A stretch of 15,217 nucleotides of DNA from Candidatus Helarchaeota archaeon (GCA_013375455.1 JABXJT010000107.1:1-15217), one strand, 5' to 3'. Counted from the stretch's first letter, positions 1 to 7,200 are shown. Numbers and translations: made by a program. Notes: generated from the letters alone by a model not told the origin.

Positions 1-698
1 GGAGCTGCCACGGGTGATGTCATTGGGGGGCCTGGCGTTCTAGGAGGGACCAGGGGAGGGGTAGTCCTGGGTGGTGCAAGTGGAGGGGGCGGAGCTGCCA
101 CGGGCGGTCTCATTGAGGGAGGAATAGCTGCTGCAGGAGAGGGCATTGGTGGGGCTGACGCAATTATGGAAGGTGCAGCCTCTTCAGCAGGAGCTTCGCC
201 TTTAAGCCGCTTTAACCTCGCAAGAATTTCCTCGCCCTCTTCCATTAGAGATCTTGATGGCGCTTCGACTACACCTGGTTGAGCCATAGGTTGAACCGTA
301 GGTCGAGCCATGGGTTGAGCGACCTCAACTACCTCAGCGATTCCATAAGGTCCTCTTAAAAGTTGTTGGATGAAAATACCAATTTCAACCTGAGAAGTGC
401 TCACATCAGATTTGACTTCTTGACCTAATTTACGGCGCAGATTATTGGCGCGATCCCGAAATTCGTCGGAAATTCCGAGTTCCCCTAATTTTTCGGAAAT
501 ATCAGCGATTCTATCAAAAGTTCCAATAACATCCAAGAAATTTTCTTTCTTGAGATGTCTTTCAACCTCTTTAAAGAGCTTTTCTCGCTCGCTTTTCAAT
601 TCTTTTTTCTCTTTGGGCGTAACATATTTGAAAAATAGCGTTGAAGCAGTAATGCTCGTGATTAATGAACCTAAAAAGATTAAAAGCTCTAGTATCAA
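1..698 (-). CDS. Membrane-anchored protein with proline-rich tail (partial, C-terminus outside window)
   Basis: Unrecognised protein; 232 codons are visible and the frame stays open past base 1. The only plausible start is the TTG at 698-696, two codons after an in-frame TGA (707-705); ATG is absent until residue 130. Residues 2-23 form one hydrophobic segment, followed by a basic KYVTPKEKK stretch, so the rest is probably cytoplasmic. Residues 28-115 are charged and helical. Residues 117-147 carry a repeated AQPM/VQPM pattern, 148-167 another short helix, and from about 176 the chain is very rich in Pro and Ala, with PPPPLAPP and PPLVPP runs. A 14-base match at 1-14 and 91-104 marks a repeat of about 30 residues that may continue beyond the window. 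A TATA-like run at 723-739 would give a very short leader. The proline-rich tail could bind profilin or SH3-like partners, but nothing here proves that. The existence of the gene is fairly sure, the function unknown. Confidence 0.75.
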   Translation of the reverse strand, partial: MILELLIFLGSLITSITASTLFFKYVTPKEKKELKSEREKLFKEVERHLKKENFLDVIGTFDRIADISEKLGELGISDEFRDRANNLRRKLGQEVKSDVSTSQVEIGIFIQQLLRGPYGIAEVVEVAQPMARPTVQPMAQPGVVEAPSRSLMEEGEEILARLKRLKGEAPAEEAAPSIIASAPPMPSPAAAIPPSMRPPVAAPPPPLAPPRTTPPLVPPRTPGPPMTSPVAA

Positions 699-870
699 AT
701 CGTTTCAGCCTAATCCTGCGGTAGATATTATTATATTTCTGTTAAAAACATCTTTTAAATTTTTGTCAAGAAATTAGATCTATGATTCTCATTAATTAAC
801 TTTTTCAGAATGTAGTTAAGGAAATTTTTTATTTTAACTCCATCTGAATATTTTTGGAGAAGATTAATTG
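699..870. promoter_or_regulatory. Divergent intergenic promoter region
   Basis: This AT-rich spacer of about 170 bases separates the proline-rich membrane protein (leftward) from the zinc-ribbon gene (rightward). TATA-like runs occur at 723-739 (suited to the leftward gene) and around 790-801 and 824-836 (suited to the rightward gene). GGAGA at 856-860 is a Shine-Dalgarno match for the rightward gene. No gene is visible in it. The TATA assignments are by eye only. Confidence 0.4.
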
Positions 871-1032
871 GTGAAAAATCGGAAAAAAACATTTACTTGC
901 ACGCTTTGTGAGAAGGAATTTCCTAAAAAACAGGTTTCGCGCATTAAACTCTTGAGGCGCCTCCCAAAAGGAGAAGATACCTCCTGGATCTGTGCAAAAT
1001 GTGCGAAAGAGAAAATTAAAATTGTATCATGA
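871..1032 (+). CDS. Small zinc-ribbon protein, 53 aa
   Basis: Short basic protein not assigned to a named family. It has two CxxC knuckles, CTLC near residue 10 and CAKC near residue 43, separated by 27 residues rich in Lys and Arg (C-x2-C-x27-C-x2-C). This suggests one structural zinc site and perhaps nucleic-acid or protein binding. GTG at 871 is used as the start; TTG at 868 is directly in front, in the same frame, and equally possible. GGAGA at 856-860 is the likely ribosome binding site. The gene is convergent with the RHH regulator downstream and reads in the same direction as the ubiquitin operon, but the regulator separates them. With only four Cys and no His ligands it is not a full cross-brace RING, so calling it the small RING protein found in some archaeal ubiquitin clusters would overreach. 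Confidence 0.65.
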   Translation: MKNRKKTFTCTLCEKEFPKKQVSRIKLLRRLPKGEDTSWICAKCAKEKIKIVS

Positions 1033-1104
1033 GCGAGTTATTTTTATTAGTTCTTATTTTTAAAAAAAGAAAAAGAGTGGAGGTTGAAAATTGCCATCAA
1101 TTTG
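1033..1104. terminator. Convergent poly-T termination region
   Basis: The spacer between the tail-to-tail zinc-ribbon and RHH genes holds T-rich runs on the plus strand (about 1037-1061) and, after an A-rich stretch, T-rich runs on the minus strand (about 1060-1076). The centre is a near-palindromic T-run/A-run. Archaeal RNA polymerase terminates at oligo-T without needing a hairpin, so this could stop both transcripts. Inferred from composition. Confidence 0.45.
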
Positions 1105-1263
1105 CTATTCTTTCAGCTTCTTGCATATCTGTAAATCTCTTTTTAGCATATCGCGAATGGCAACTCGAATTACTTCGCTTCGACAGGGATAAAATCCATG
1201 TTCCACCAATTCTTCAATGGCTTTTAAATACATCGGGGGCAAATGAACCGGACAAACGATCAT
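1105..1263 (-). CDS. Ribbon-helix-helix (CopG/MetJ-type) transcriptional regulator, 52 aa
   Basis: Probable DNA-binding repressor acting as a dimer. Residues 2-8 (IVCPVHL) form the beta strand that enters the major groove. Helix A follows (about 10-22: MYLKAIEELVEH), then the turn GFYPCRSE (23-30), and helix B (28-44: SEVIRVAIRDMLKRDL). The G-x-Y-P-x-RSE-x-IR-x-A-IR-x-L pattern is the hallmark of small archaeal RHH regulators, and 52 residues is a usual length. The ATG at 1263 is fixed by an in-frame TAA three codons upstream; GAGAGGT (complement of 1272-1278) gives a strong Shine-Dalgarno eight bases before it. The gene is divergent from the ubiquitin operon across 167 bases containing a perfect 16-bp palindrome. 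Regulators of this kind usually repress themselves and the divergent neighbour, so control of the ubiquitin operon is a reasonable inference. Family assignment is confident; target is inferred. Confidence 0.86.
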   Translation of the reverse strand: MIVCPVHLPPMYLKAIEELVEHGFYPCRSEVIRVAIRDMLKRDLQICKKLKE

Positions 1264-1331
1264 TTTCTTTTACCTCTCTCACGTAAAGAATTTCTATGAA
1301 CGAAGTAATTTTAATAAGTGATATAGCTGTG

Positions 1332-1347
1332 TATTCTCTAGAGAATA
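1332..1347. promoter_or_regulatory. Perfect 16-bp palindrome, candidate operator
   Basis: TATTCTCTAGAGAATA is identical to its own reverse complement over all 16 bases. A further CTCTA copy follows at 1350-1354, 14 bases after the first CTCTA (1336-1340). RHH proteins bind such short inverted or direct repeats as paired dimers, and the only recognisable regulator nearby is the RHH gene at 1105-1263. The palindrome is seen directly; its role is inferred. Confidence 0.5.
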
Positions 1348-1418
1348 TCCTCTAATTCCCTAATAATCGGTCCAGAATTTTGTTTCTGAATCAAAATTAA
1401 ATTGAATTTCGATGTTAT

Positions 1419-1424
1419 AGGAGG
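1419..1424 (+). promoter_or_regulatory. Strong Shine-Dalgarno of the ubiquitin-like gene
   Basis: AGGAGG ends six bases before the ATG at 1431. It is the strongest ribosome binding site among the operon genes; E1, E2 and JAMM start at TTG or GTG with weaker sites. This would favour more modifier than enzyme from one transcript. Confidence 0.75.
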
Positions 1425-1430
1425 AAAACT

Positions 1431-1697
1431 ATGAGTAAAGTAATGACAGTCCGGGTGAGAATGACTGACGGAAGTGAGGAACGGTTCTTAGTCCCGAAAA
1501 TTGCAAAAGTGCGTGAAATTAAGCAATTAATTGAACAAAAAAGAAAAATTCCAGAAGATCGCCAAAGATTGGTGTATGGTGGTAAGGTATTAGCTGATTC
1601 CAATTCGCTCAAATCGTTAGGTTTTCAAAACGAGGGCGTCATATTTTGCGTGGTAAGATCGATTGCGGGGTTATGGTTTGGACGAGGACCGGTATGA
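1431..1697 (+). CDS. Ubiquitin-like modifier precursor, 88 aa
   Basis: Beta-grasp protein modifier that E1 would activate at its C-terminus and E2 would pass to target lysines. Residues 4-76 follow the ubiquitin pattern: two beta strands (VMTVRVRMTDGSEERFLV), a helix (KVREIKQLIEQKRKIP), then DRQRLVYGGKVLADSNSL matching the ubiquitin KQRLIFAGKQLEDGRTL segment, and a last strand VIFCVVR. The mature end differs: where ubiquitin ends LRLRGG, this chain reads SIAG (77-80) followed by an eight-residue tail LWFGRGPV. Tailed precursors are known in archaeal ubiquitins and are trimmed by the Rpn11-like protease, which fits the neighbour at 3425. Ala79 in place of the first Gly is unusual. ATG has a strong Shine-Dalgarno. 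The last 35 bases overlap the E1 frame. Family is nearly certain; the exact mature end is inferred. Confidence 0.93.
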   Translation: MSKVMTVRVRMTDGSEERFLVPKIAKVREIKQLIEQKRKIPEDRQRLVYGGKVLADSNSLKSLGFQNEGVIFCVVRSIAGLWFGRGPV

Positions 1698-2922
1698 TCG
1701 GCAAAGACGAATTTGGGGAAAGAAGGGCCAAGAGCGCCTTCAAGAGGCAAAGATTCTGGTAGCGGGGGCAGGAGGCGTTGGGTCCGAAATCATCAAGAAT
1801 TTAGCCCTTTTAGGGGTCGGAACACTTCTAATCGTCGACATGGATCTCATTGAGCTCTCTAACCTAAACCGCCAATTATTGTTTAGAAAAGAAGATATTG
1901 GAAAATTTAAGGCTGAAATTGCCGCTAAACGGGCAGAAGAATTAAATTCAAAAATTCAAATAAACTTTTACAACCAGAAATTGCAAGAACTCCCTAATGA
2001 AACTTATAATACTGCTGACATTTTCATCTCGGCTCTAGATAACATTCCCGCACGCATCTTTTTAAATCAAAAATCGGTTCTATTAAATAAGCCAATGGTA
2101 GATGGGGGCTCTGAAGGGTTTTATGGGCACGTGCAGGTCGTGCTTCCCCAAGTGACCCCTTGCCTGTTATGTCATGACATTTGGTCGAGGGCTGAAGAAA
2201 AATTCAAATGTTCCTATGCGGTCCATCCGCGAACTCCTTTGGATTGCGTGCTCGAAGGGCGGGATAAGTTCTATCTAGAATATGACCGACTTCCTGATCA
2301 AGATAATAAGGAAGACGTGAAGGTCGTGCATGAGTTCGCGCTTGCGCATGCTAAAAAATACAATATTATTGGTGTAACTCAAGATACCGTGAAGGATTTC
2401 TTGAAAGGAACGGTTGCAGCGCTAGTAACGACTAACGCCATCATTGGGGCAGTAATGACAAACGAAGTATTGAAAATTCTGTTAAAAGACATCTCAATGA
2501 ATGAGACTAAATTAGCTCCACTAACATATTACCAATTTAATGGGATAACCGAAGCTGGATGGACCATACCCCTCGAAAAAAACGAAAAATGCCCAATTTG
2601 TGGCGTGAAGCAAATTGAAATAGAGATGTCTCCTTCGATACCCTTAATTCAATTCCTACAGAACCTTGAAACGCAATTGACATTTGAATTAAAAGCGCCT
2701 ATGGTATTGAAAGAAGGAATCATGTTGTACCGTGACACGACCCTATTAGAAAATAAAGCAGTTCCTAACACTGAAAGAGAGCGCATAAAGGAAAATGAGA
2801 TGAAACCGTTAAAAGCCCTATTTAAAAGTGATGATAATTTATTTATAAAGGATGAGATCCTTGATATAGAACTCTGGGTACGGTTAAAATTTGTGAAACA
2901 AGAAGAAGGTGGTTTAACCTAA
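1663..2922 (+). CDS. E1-like ubiquitin-activating enzyme (UBA3-type, with ubiquitin-fold E2-binding domain), 419 aa
   Basis: Activates the modifier as an acyl-adenylate, then as a thioester. The Rossmann adenylation domain begins RYDRQRRIWGKKGQ (10-23). The nucleotide loop is GAGGVGSE (35-42), with acidic D59/D61, LSNLNRQLLF (65-74, Arg70), Lys83 and SALDN (123-127). Zinc is bound by C167/C170 and C310/C313. The catalytic cysteine is probably C195 in PRTPLDC, equivalent to the PxLPEHC site of UBA3. Residues about 320-415 resemble the UBA3 E2-binding ubiquitin-fold domain: FLQNLETQLTFELKAP, later a Leu-rich LKALFKSDDNLFIKD. This makes it closer to a eukaryotic E1 than to ThiF/MoeB, which lack the Cys and tail. 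TTG at 1663 follows an in-frame TAA at 1654; TTG at 1678 is an alternative start that would cut five residues and reduce the overlap with the modifier gene. Function is highly confident, start uncertain. Confidence 0.96.
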   Translation: MRGYGLDEDRYDRQRRIWGKKGQERLQEAKILVAGAGGVGSEIIKNLALLGVGTLLIVDMDLIELSNLNRQLLFRKEDIGKFKAEIAAKRAEELNSKIQINFYNQKLQELPNETYNTADIFISALDNIPARIFLNQKSVLLNKPMVDGGSEGFYGHVQVVLPQVTPCLLCHDIWSRAEEKFKCSYAVHPRTPLDCVLEGRDKFYLEYDRLPDQDNKEDVKVVHEFALAHAKKYNIIGVTQDTVKDFLKGTVAALVTTNAIIGAVMTNEVLKILLKDISMNETKLAPLTYYQFNGITEAGWTIPLEKNEKCPICGVKQIEIEMSPSIPLIQFLQNLETQLTFELKAPMVLKEGIMLYRDTTLLENKAVPNTERERIKENEMKPLKALFKSDDNLFIKDEILDIELWVRLKFVKQEEGGLT

Positions 2923-3396
2923 TTGGCAGAATCTCGCTTAGCGTCAGAATTTAAAAAAATTGAAAAGGAACTCCCATTTTTCGCCCCAGTGGGTGGCGAT
3001 CTACGACATTACCGAGGCTGGGTCTTAGGGCCTCCGAACTCACCCTATAAAGACCGTTTTTTTCAACTTGACATCCAATTACCTGCGGATTATCCATTCG
3101 AACCGCCATTAGTGCGATTTTTGACCTCCATTTGGCATCCTAACATCAACCCAACCACCGGGGAAATATGTAATGACATCTTAAAAATTTCTGGAGAAAG
3201 TAAATACGCGTGGTCACCGGGGTCGGACATTGTTTCCGTCGTGATGAATATTATAGCGATGCTAGGGGGCGTTTTCAACAATCAAAGCCCGTTAAATGAT
3301 ACAGCGGCACGGGAATTCCTGAAATCAGAGAAAATTTTTGAGAAAAAGGCGCAGCGATGGGCTGAAGACTATGGGAAAGAGGCGCCTGCATTATGA
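2923..3396 (+). CDS. E2 ubiquitin-conjugating enzyme (UBC fold), 157 aa
   Basis: Takes the modifier from E1 as a thioester and hands it to a lysine, with or without an E3. The UBC core is complete: N-terminal helix (2-17), strand with GWVLGPPNSPYKDRFF (32-47), YPFEPPLVRF (57-66), then HPN (72-74), catalytic C83 in GEICNDIL, a WSP motif (97-99), and SPLNDTAA (122-129) before the closing helices. HPN-to-Cys spacing is one residue longer than in the commonest E2s, and a short loop ISGESKYA precedes WSP; both vary among real E2s. The start is a TTG directly after the E1 stop, with AAGGTGG (2906-2912) as ribosome binding site inside the E1 gene, so translation is coupled. No extra domain or membrane anchor. 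Very confident. Confidence 0.97.
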   Translation: MAESRLASEFKKIEKELPFFAPVGGDLRHYRGWVLGPPNSPYKDRFFQLDIQLPADYPFEPPLVRFLTSIWHPNINPTTGEICNDILKISGESKYAWSPGSDIVSVVMNIIAMLGGVFNNQSPLNDTAAREFLKSEKIFEKKAQRWAEDYGKEAPAL

Positions 3397-3424
3397 GTGA
3401 TTAATTTAATGAGTTGTTAAAAGA

Positions 3425-3877
3425 GTGGAAACGGTCATCCTCCGAAAAGATGCATTAAAAAAAATAAGGCAATTTTCCAAAACCAAATACGAGAATGAAG
3501 AAAAAGAAGTTATTGGATTTTTAATTGGGTTTTTTCGTGAGGAGGAAATTGAAATTACGGATATCATAATTCCAGAGCAAACTGGCGATAGGACTTACGT
3601 TGAAGTAGAAGAGGAAGTATCCTTAGTTAATGCCCTGATTAAATCAAATAAAAAGGGGACGAATGAAGTTTGTGTTGGATACTTTCATAGCCATCCAGGT
3701 TATAGAGCTTTTCTCTCTGCTATAGATATTGAAACACAAGTCTACTGGCAAAAAGTGAATCCGAGGAACATTGCCTTAGTATATGATCCTATTCACTCGG
3801 AAGTTAAAGCATTTAGAGTGGAAGAAGTAGAAGATGCTTTTCGAGAAATTACCGTTTCAATTAAAATTGAGAATTAG
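3425..3877 (+). CDS. Rpn11-type JAMM/MPN+ deubiquitinase, 150 aa
   Basis: Zinc isopeptidase that in related archaeal systems trims the ubiquitin precursor and strips it from targets. All JAMM residues are present: Glu28 (EKEVIGFLIG), H88 and H90 in FHSHPG, Ser98 and D101, giving H-x-H-x10-D. The flanking sequence (GYFHSHPGYRAFLSAIDIETQ split around position 93, then NIALVYDP) tracks proteasomal Rpn11, including the VEVEEEVS segment upstream. It consists of the MPN core only, without Rpn11's C-terminal proteasome-lid extension, so it probably acts alone or with a different partner. GTG at 3425 is the only start after an in-frame TGA (3410-3412); the ribosome site is weak. The gene follows E2 by 28 bases. 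Its last four bases overlap the convergent gene, so there is no spacer for a terminator. Very confident. Confidence 0.96.
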   Translation: METVILRKDALKKIRQFSKTKYENEEKEVIGFLIGFFREEEIEITDIIIPEQTGDRTYVEVEEEVSLVNALIKSNKKGTNEVCVGYFHSHPGYRAFLSAIDIETQVYWQKVNPRNIALVYDPIHSEVKAFRVEEVEDAFREITVSIKIEN

Positions 3878-4212
3878 ATCGGTAAGGGGAAAACCTCTGG
3901 GACGAGACTAGCGAAACCATAAGTATTAAATTGAATTATCATCTTAGTTTTCTTGCAATGAGCATAATGCGTGGTCTCTACATGCTCGCAATAGGATTTT
4001 TCTTCCCAATCCTTCAAAATGTCGCGAACTGCCTTATGGACGAGGCGAAACTGTGTTTTTGGCATTTTTAATGTTTTCATTGCCACTTTTGCAATGCTTG
4101 AAGAGGTGAACACGTTGCTATTCCATTTAAAATTCGTGTCCGATATGTATTGCTTCATTATCGGTTCCACTTTTTGAAGGAGGGATTCCTTTTTAGAGAG
4201 TGGCAAAATCAA
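3874..4212 (-). CDS. Small winged-helix-like protein with Cys/His cluster, 112 aa
   Basis: Not recognised as a named family. Residues 33-72 (TSSSIAKVAMKTLKM, then FRLVHKAVRDILKDW) look like the helices of a winged helix-turn-helix; 88-95 (KTKMIIQF) could be the wing strand. Between them C75, H77, H82, H85 and C86 form a tight cluster that might bind metal. The C-terminus VPEVFPLPI is odd and Pro-rich. The start is TTG at 4212, right after an in-frame TGA; GAAGTGA just upstream is a weak ribosome site. A TATA-like run at 4253-4262 fits a leader of roughly 20 bases, which supports transcription. Its end overlaps the JAMM gene tail to tail by four bases, so the two transcripts must be partly antisense. 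It could be a transcription factor of the neighbourhood or an unrelated gene. Being a gene is likely; function is not established. Confidence 0.62.
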   Translation of the reverse strand: MILPLSKKESLLQKVEPIMKQYISDTNFKWNSNVFTSSSIAKVAMKTLKMPKTQFRLVHKAVRDILKDWEEKSYCEHVETTHYAHCKKTKMIIQFNTYGFASLVPEVFPLPI

Positions 4213-4298
4213 TCACTTCATTCATTTATTATCAATAATATTTGATTCGCGCATATATATACTCTAAGTCTTTTTAAATGGCTTAGATTTTAAAGATG
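4213..4298 (-). promoter_or_regulatory. Promoter region of the winged-helix-like gene
   Basis: The 86-base spacer between the large membrane-protein gene and the winged-helix-like gene contains an alternating AT run at 4253-4262. On the minus strand this places a TATA box about 45 bases before the TTG start. The rest is AT-rich, with no gene and no obvious hairpin terminator for the upstream gene. Confidence 0.45.
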
Positions 4299-7200
4299 TC
4301 ATAAGGTTATTATTTTCAGTTTAAATGTATTAGTTTTTCCGCATTTAAAGCATTCAGGGGCCTTTTTTCGGTGATACCACCGCTCTAAATGCTCATTGCA
4401 AGCAATGGCGCCACAATTGGAGCATTCCCAGACTTCCTCATTTAGTGGATCCAAAATTTCATGCATAATTTCGCATTTATATATTTTCTGCTCTCTACTA
4501 AGGGTATTTAATTTTCCGAGGACCTCCTCCTTCGTTTCATTCCATTCTCTTAAAAGAATTATGAGTTGTGGCGTTTCTAAATCGAAAGGTAACAGATTAA
4601 TCCAATCATTGATCTCGTTATCGATACGATTAATTTTCCACACGGTATGAGAGAATAAAATACTCAAAGGCGTTAATTCATCACTGACTTCTGTTGGAAT
4701 GTGTTCCGATTCCGCGTGCTTCTCGATTTCAGCCATAGATTCTTCGTAAAAATTTATGGTAGTTCCCTTTATTAACTTAAATAGCCGATGCAAGGGTTGG
4801 ATAAACGTATTTAAACCGTGCCGAAGTTCCTCTAATTTCGCTGGAATGTCCTCCACGAGAGCCACCCATTCTTTATATAACTCTTGAATGTAAAATTCTT
4901 TGTGAGTTCCATAAAACTCGTCAACTTTGGTTTTATCATCTGTTAAAAGCGAGTTAAAATAGTTGAATTTCTCTTCCATAAATAAATCAATACTTGCAAT
5001 GTTCGCATCTTCCGAACTGATATAGCGAAGTGCATCCTCAAATATAACCGTTTCAAATTTCATTAATCGTTTTTGAAGATTCTCCAAATTCCAGTTAATG
5101 AAATTCTGCGCAAAAGTAATTGAACTCATCAACTCGGCCCTAAATTTTTCAATTTTCATTCCAAATTCGTTTTTCACGGATGAATATTGTTTATTTTTCA
5201 ATTTCAGTAGATATTTATAACCTCTATCTTTTGGTAGGGGTAACTTTTTGCTCCATTTTTCTGCTTTTTGGAGCCACTCATCAGTTTCTTTAAAAACTAG
5301 TTCGAGCTCGTCTATCCGTTTCTCAATTAACTTAATTTTCCTTGAAATCAGTAATTGGTCAAGTTTCTTTGCAAGTGCTTCATATTTTACCTGAAATGTA
5401 TTCAGGCATTTTGCTAACACTTGATCAAAAGCCTTGAATGGAAATTCGACTTTTCGAGGGGATTCAATTTCATCTTCATATAAATACGAATATTTGATTC
5501 TCAATTCTTTATTCAAGCGATTAAGCGAATAAACTGCAGCATCGAGTTTTTGATCAAATCTTGTTATTTTATGAGACAATTGAAGATGCGGTTTTATTGA
5601 ATGAAACTTTTTATCCATTTCCTTTAATTTTATATCTAAATCGATTTTAAGATCTGTAATTTCAGTAGATAATTGAGAAGTTCCCACGTACTCTCTAATT
5701 AATTGATATCTATTGGAATCCTCCTGCTTTAACTTTACCTTTGGATATACCCATTGATACTTCAGTAAAGTGTCTAATTTTGACTCAATGGTATTGATAT
5801 CATTTAGAATGATGTCAATCTCTGACAATCTGTAATCGATGTACGTAGTAAATTCCTTCTTCTCTGTCATAAATTGCAGCTGAAGGCTCCTTTGCTTTCT
5901 TTTCGAGTAAAATTTTTTTCCTGTATAGGTGGAGGCGCCGGCTACCGCCCCAATGATTATGAGAATGATGAGTAATCTCGTGTAATCAAATTTGACTGAA
6001 TATGACATAATTCCTGATGCATATTTGTTACCTGCTCCATCAATTACTATGATTTGATAACGGACTGTTGTAAATGGAGGTTGAGACTCAATCAAACCCC
6101 AATTATTTTGCGTGATATTCTTCCAGTTCCAAGTCGCTCCATCATCTATGGAATACTTTAGGAGAATACTTACAATTTCTGAACCTGAATCATTTAAAAA
6201 AGCGATACTGATGTTGACTTCCATGTATTGATTGGGAGACATTGGATTTCTTTGAATCGTTTCCACGAGGGGAGGGCGGGTATCTATCTTGACATAACAG
6301 GTAAGATTAAAGGAATTGGATGCACAATCGGTAATATTGACGTAAACTTCCCACCTGCCATCCAGAATTGCACTTGCATTTGAGAAACTCCACGCATCTG
6401 TGGTGTTTTGATTAGCACTCCATGGATTCCCGGTGCCGTTCCATCCTTCAATGAATACGTTGAGTATACCCGAGCCATTTATGTCACCTGCGGTCCCATT
6501 TATCCAGACAAGACCATTTTGATCAGTAGTCTGGAATGCTTGCGTTACTAAATCCTGCGAACCGGTAGGAACAACGGTATCAACAAAAATAAAGCAACTA
6601 ATATTACGTGAATTCCTGGATTTATCTGTTATTTCGATCATTATTCCCCAAATTCCGTCGTTTATTGCAGAAACATTGTTAAAAGCCCAAGATTCATTTG
6701 TTCCCAGGTTGGTACTCCATGGATTTCCTGTATGATTAGTCCACACCACTGTTACATTAAGCATGCCTGTGCCTGCGCCATCAGAAGCTGTTCCATTGAC
6801 CCAAATAGAGCCAATCGGGTCACCATTCTGGGGAGAACCGAGATTTGTAGAAGCACTTTGCGAACCGGTTGGAGGAGTAGTATCAACCGTCAATGGAATA
6901 TCTAGACTATTTGTGAAATCTACACTATCGTTAAGCGTGATGGTTAAGACATAGAATCCTTCAGCTAGGGGTTGACCGCCATTATCAAGAAAGAAAAATT
7001 CAGATAATTTGCCTGTTGGATCTTGGCTTAGAGTGAAATTAGTTATGTTATAATGGAAATAGCTAATCGGAGAGAAGGTGCCACTTGCATTTCCAACAAT
7101 TATGAAATAATTTCCACTTATTTGAGTAATTGAAACAATAGTTATGTTTGGAATTGTATTATCAATGGTGATATTTATCGCGAGACTCGTATTTGCATTC

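Larger units (their letters stand above)
1264..1430. promoter_or_regulatory. Divergent promoter region between RHH regulator and ubiquitin operon
   Basis: No gene is visible. TATA-like sequences occur around 1304-1318 (would serve the leftward regulator), and around 1360-1367 and 1393-1405 (would serve the rightward operon). The perfect palindrome at 1332-1347 lies between the two sets, upstream of both, where a bound RHH dimer pair could block recruitment in either direction. TATA positions are by eye. Confidence 0.45.

Noticed and set aside
445..777. 110-codon plus-strand ORF
   Set aside because: It lies opposite the proline-rich membrane-protein gene, is Ser/Lys-rich with no domain-like pattern, and lacks a ribosome site. 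The minus-strand frame shows a clear transmembrane plus proline-rich design.
871..1032. Small RING-finger E3 of the type found in other archaeal ubiquitin clusters
   Set aside because: Only four Cys and no His ligands are present, enough for one zinc, not a cross-brace.
1029..1286. 85-codon plus-strand ORF
   Set aside because: It is the shadow of the RHH gene on the other strand; its ATG only overlaps the stop of the zinc-ribbon gene, and the protein looks random.
1415..1612. 65-codon minus-strand ORF
   Set aside because: Antisense to the well-supported ubiquitin-like gene, without promoter or ribosome site.
1663..2922. ThiF/MoeB or Elp-type sulfur-carrier activator instead of a ubiquitin E1
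   Set aside because: A catalytic Cys at the UBA3 position, a C-terminal ubiquitin-fold-like domain, and adjacency to UBC-fold E2 and ubiquitin-like genes favour a true E1.
3090..3281. 63-codon minus-strand ORF
   Set aside because: Antisense shadow inside the E2 gene.
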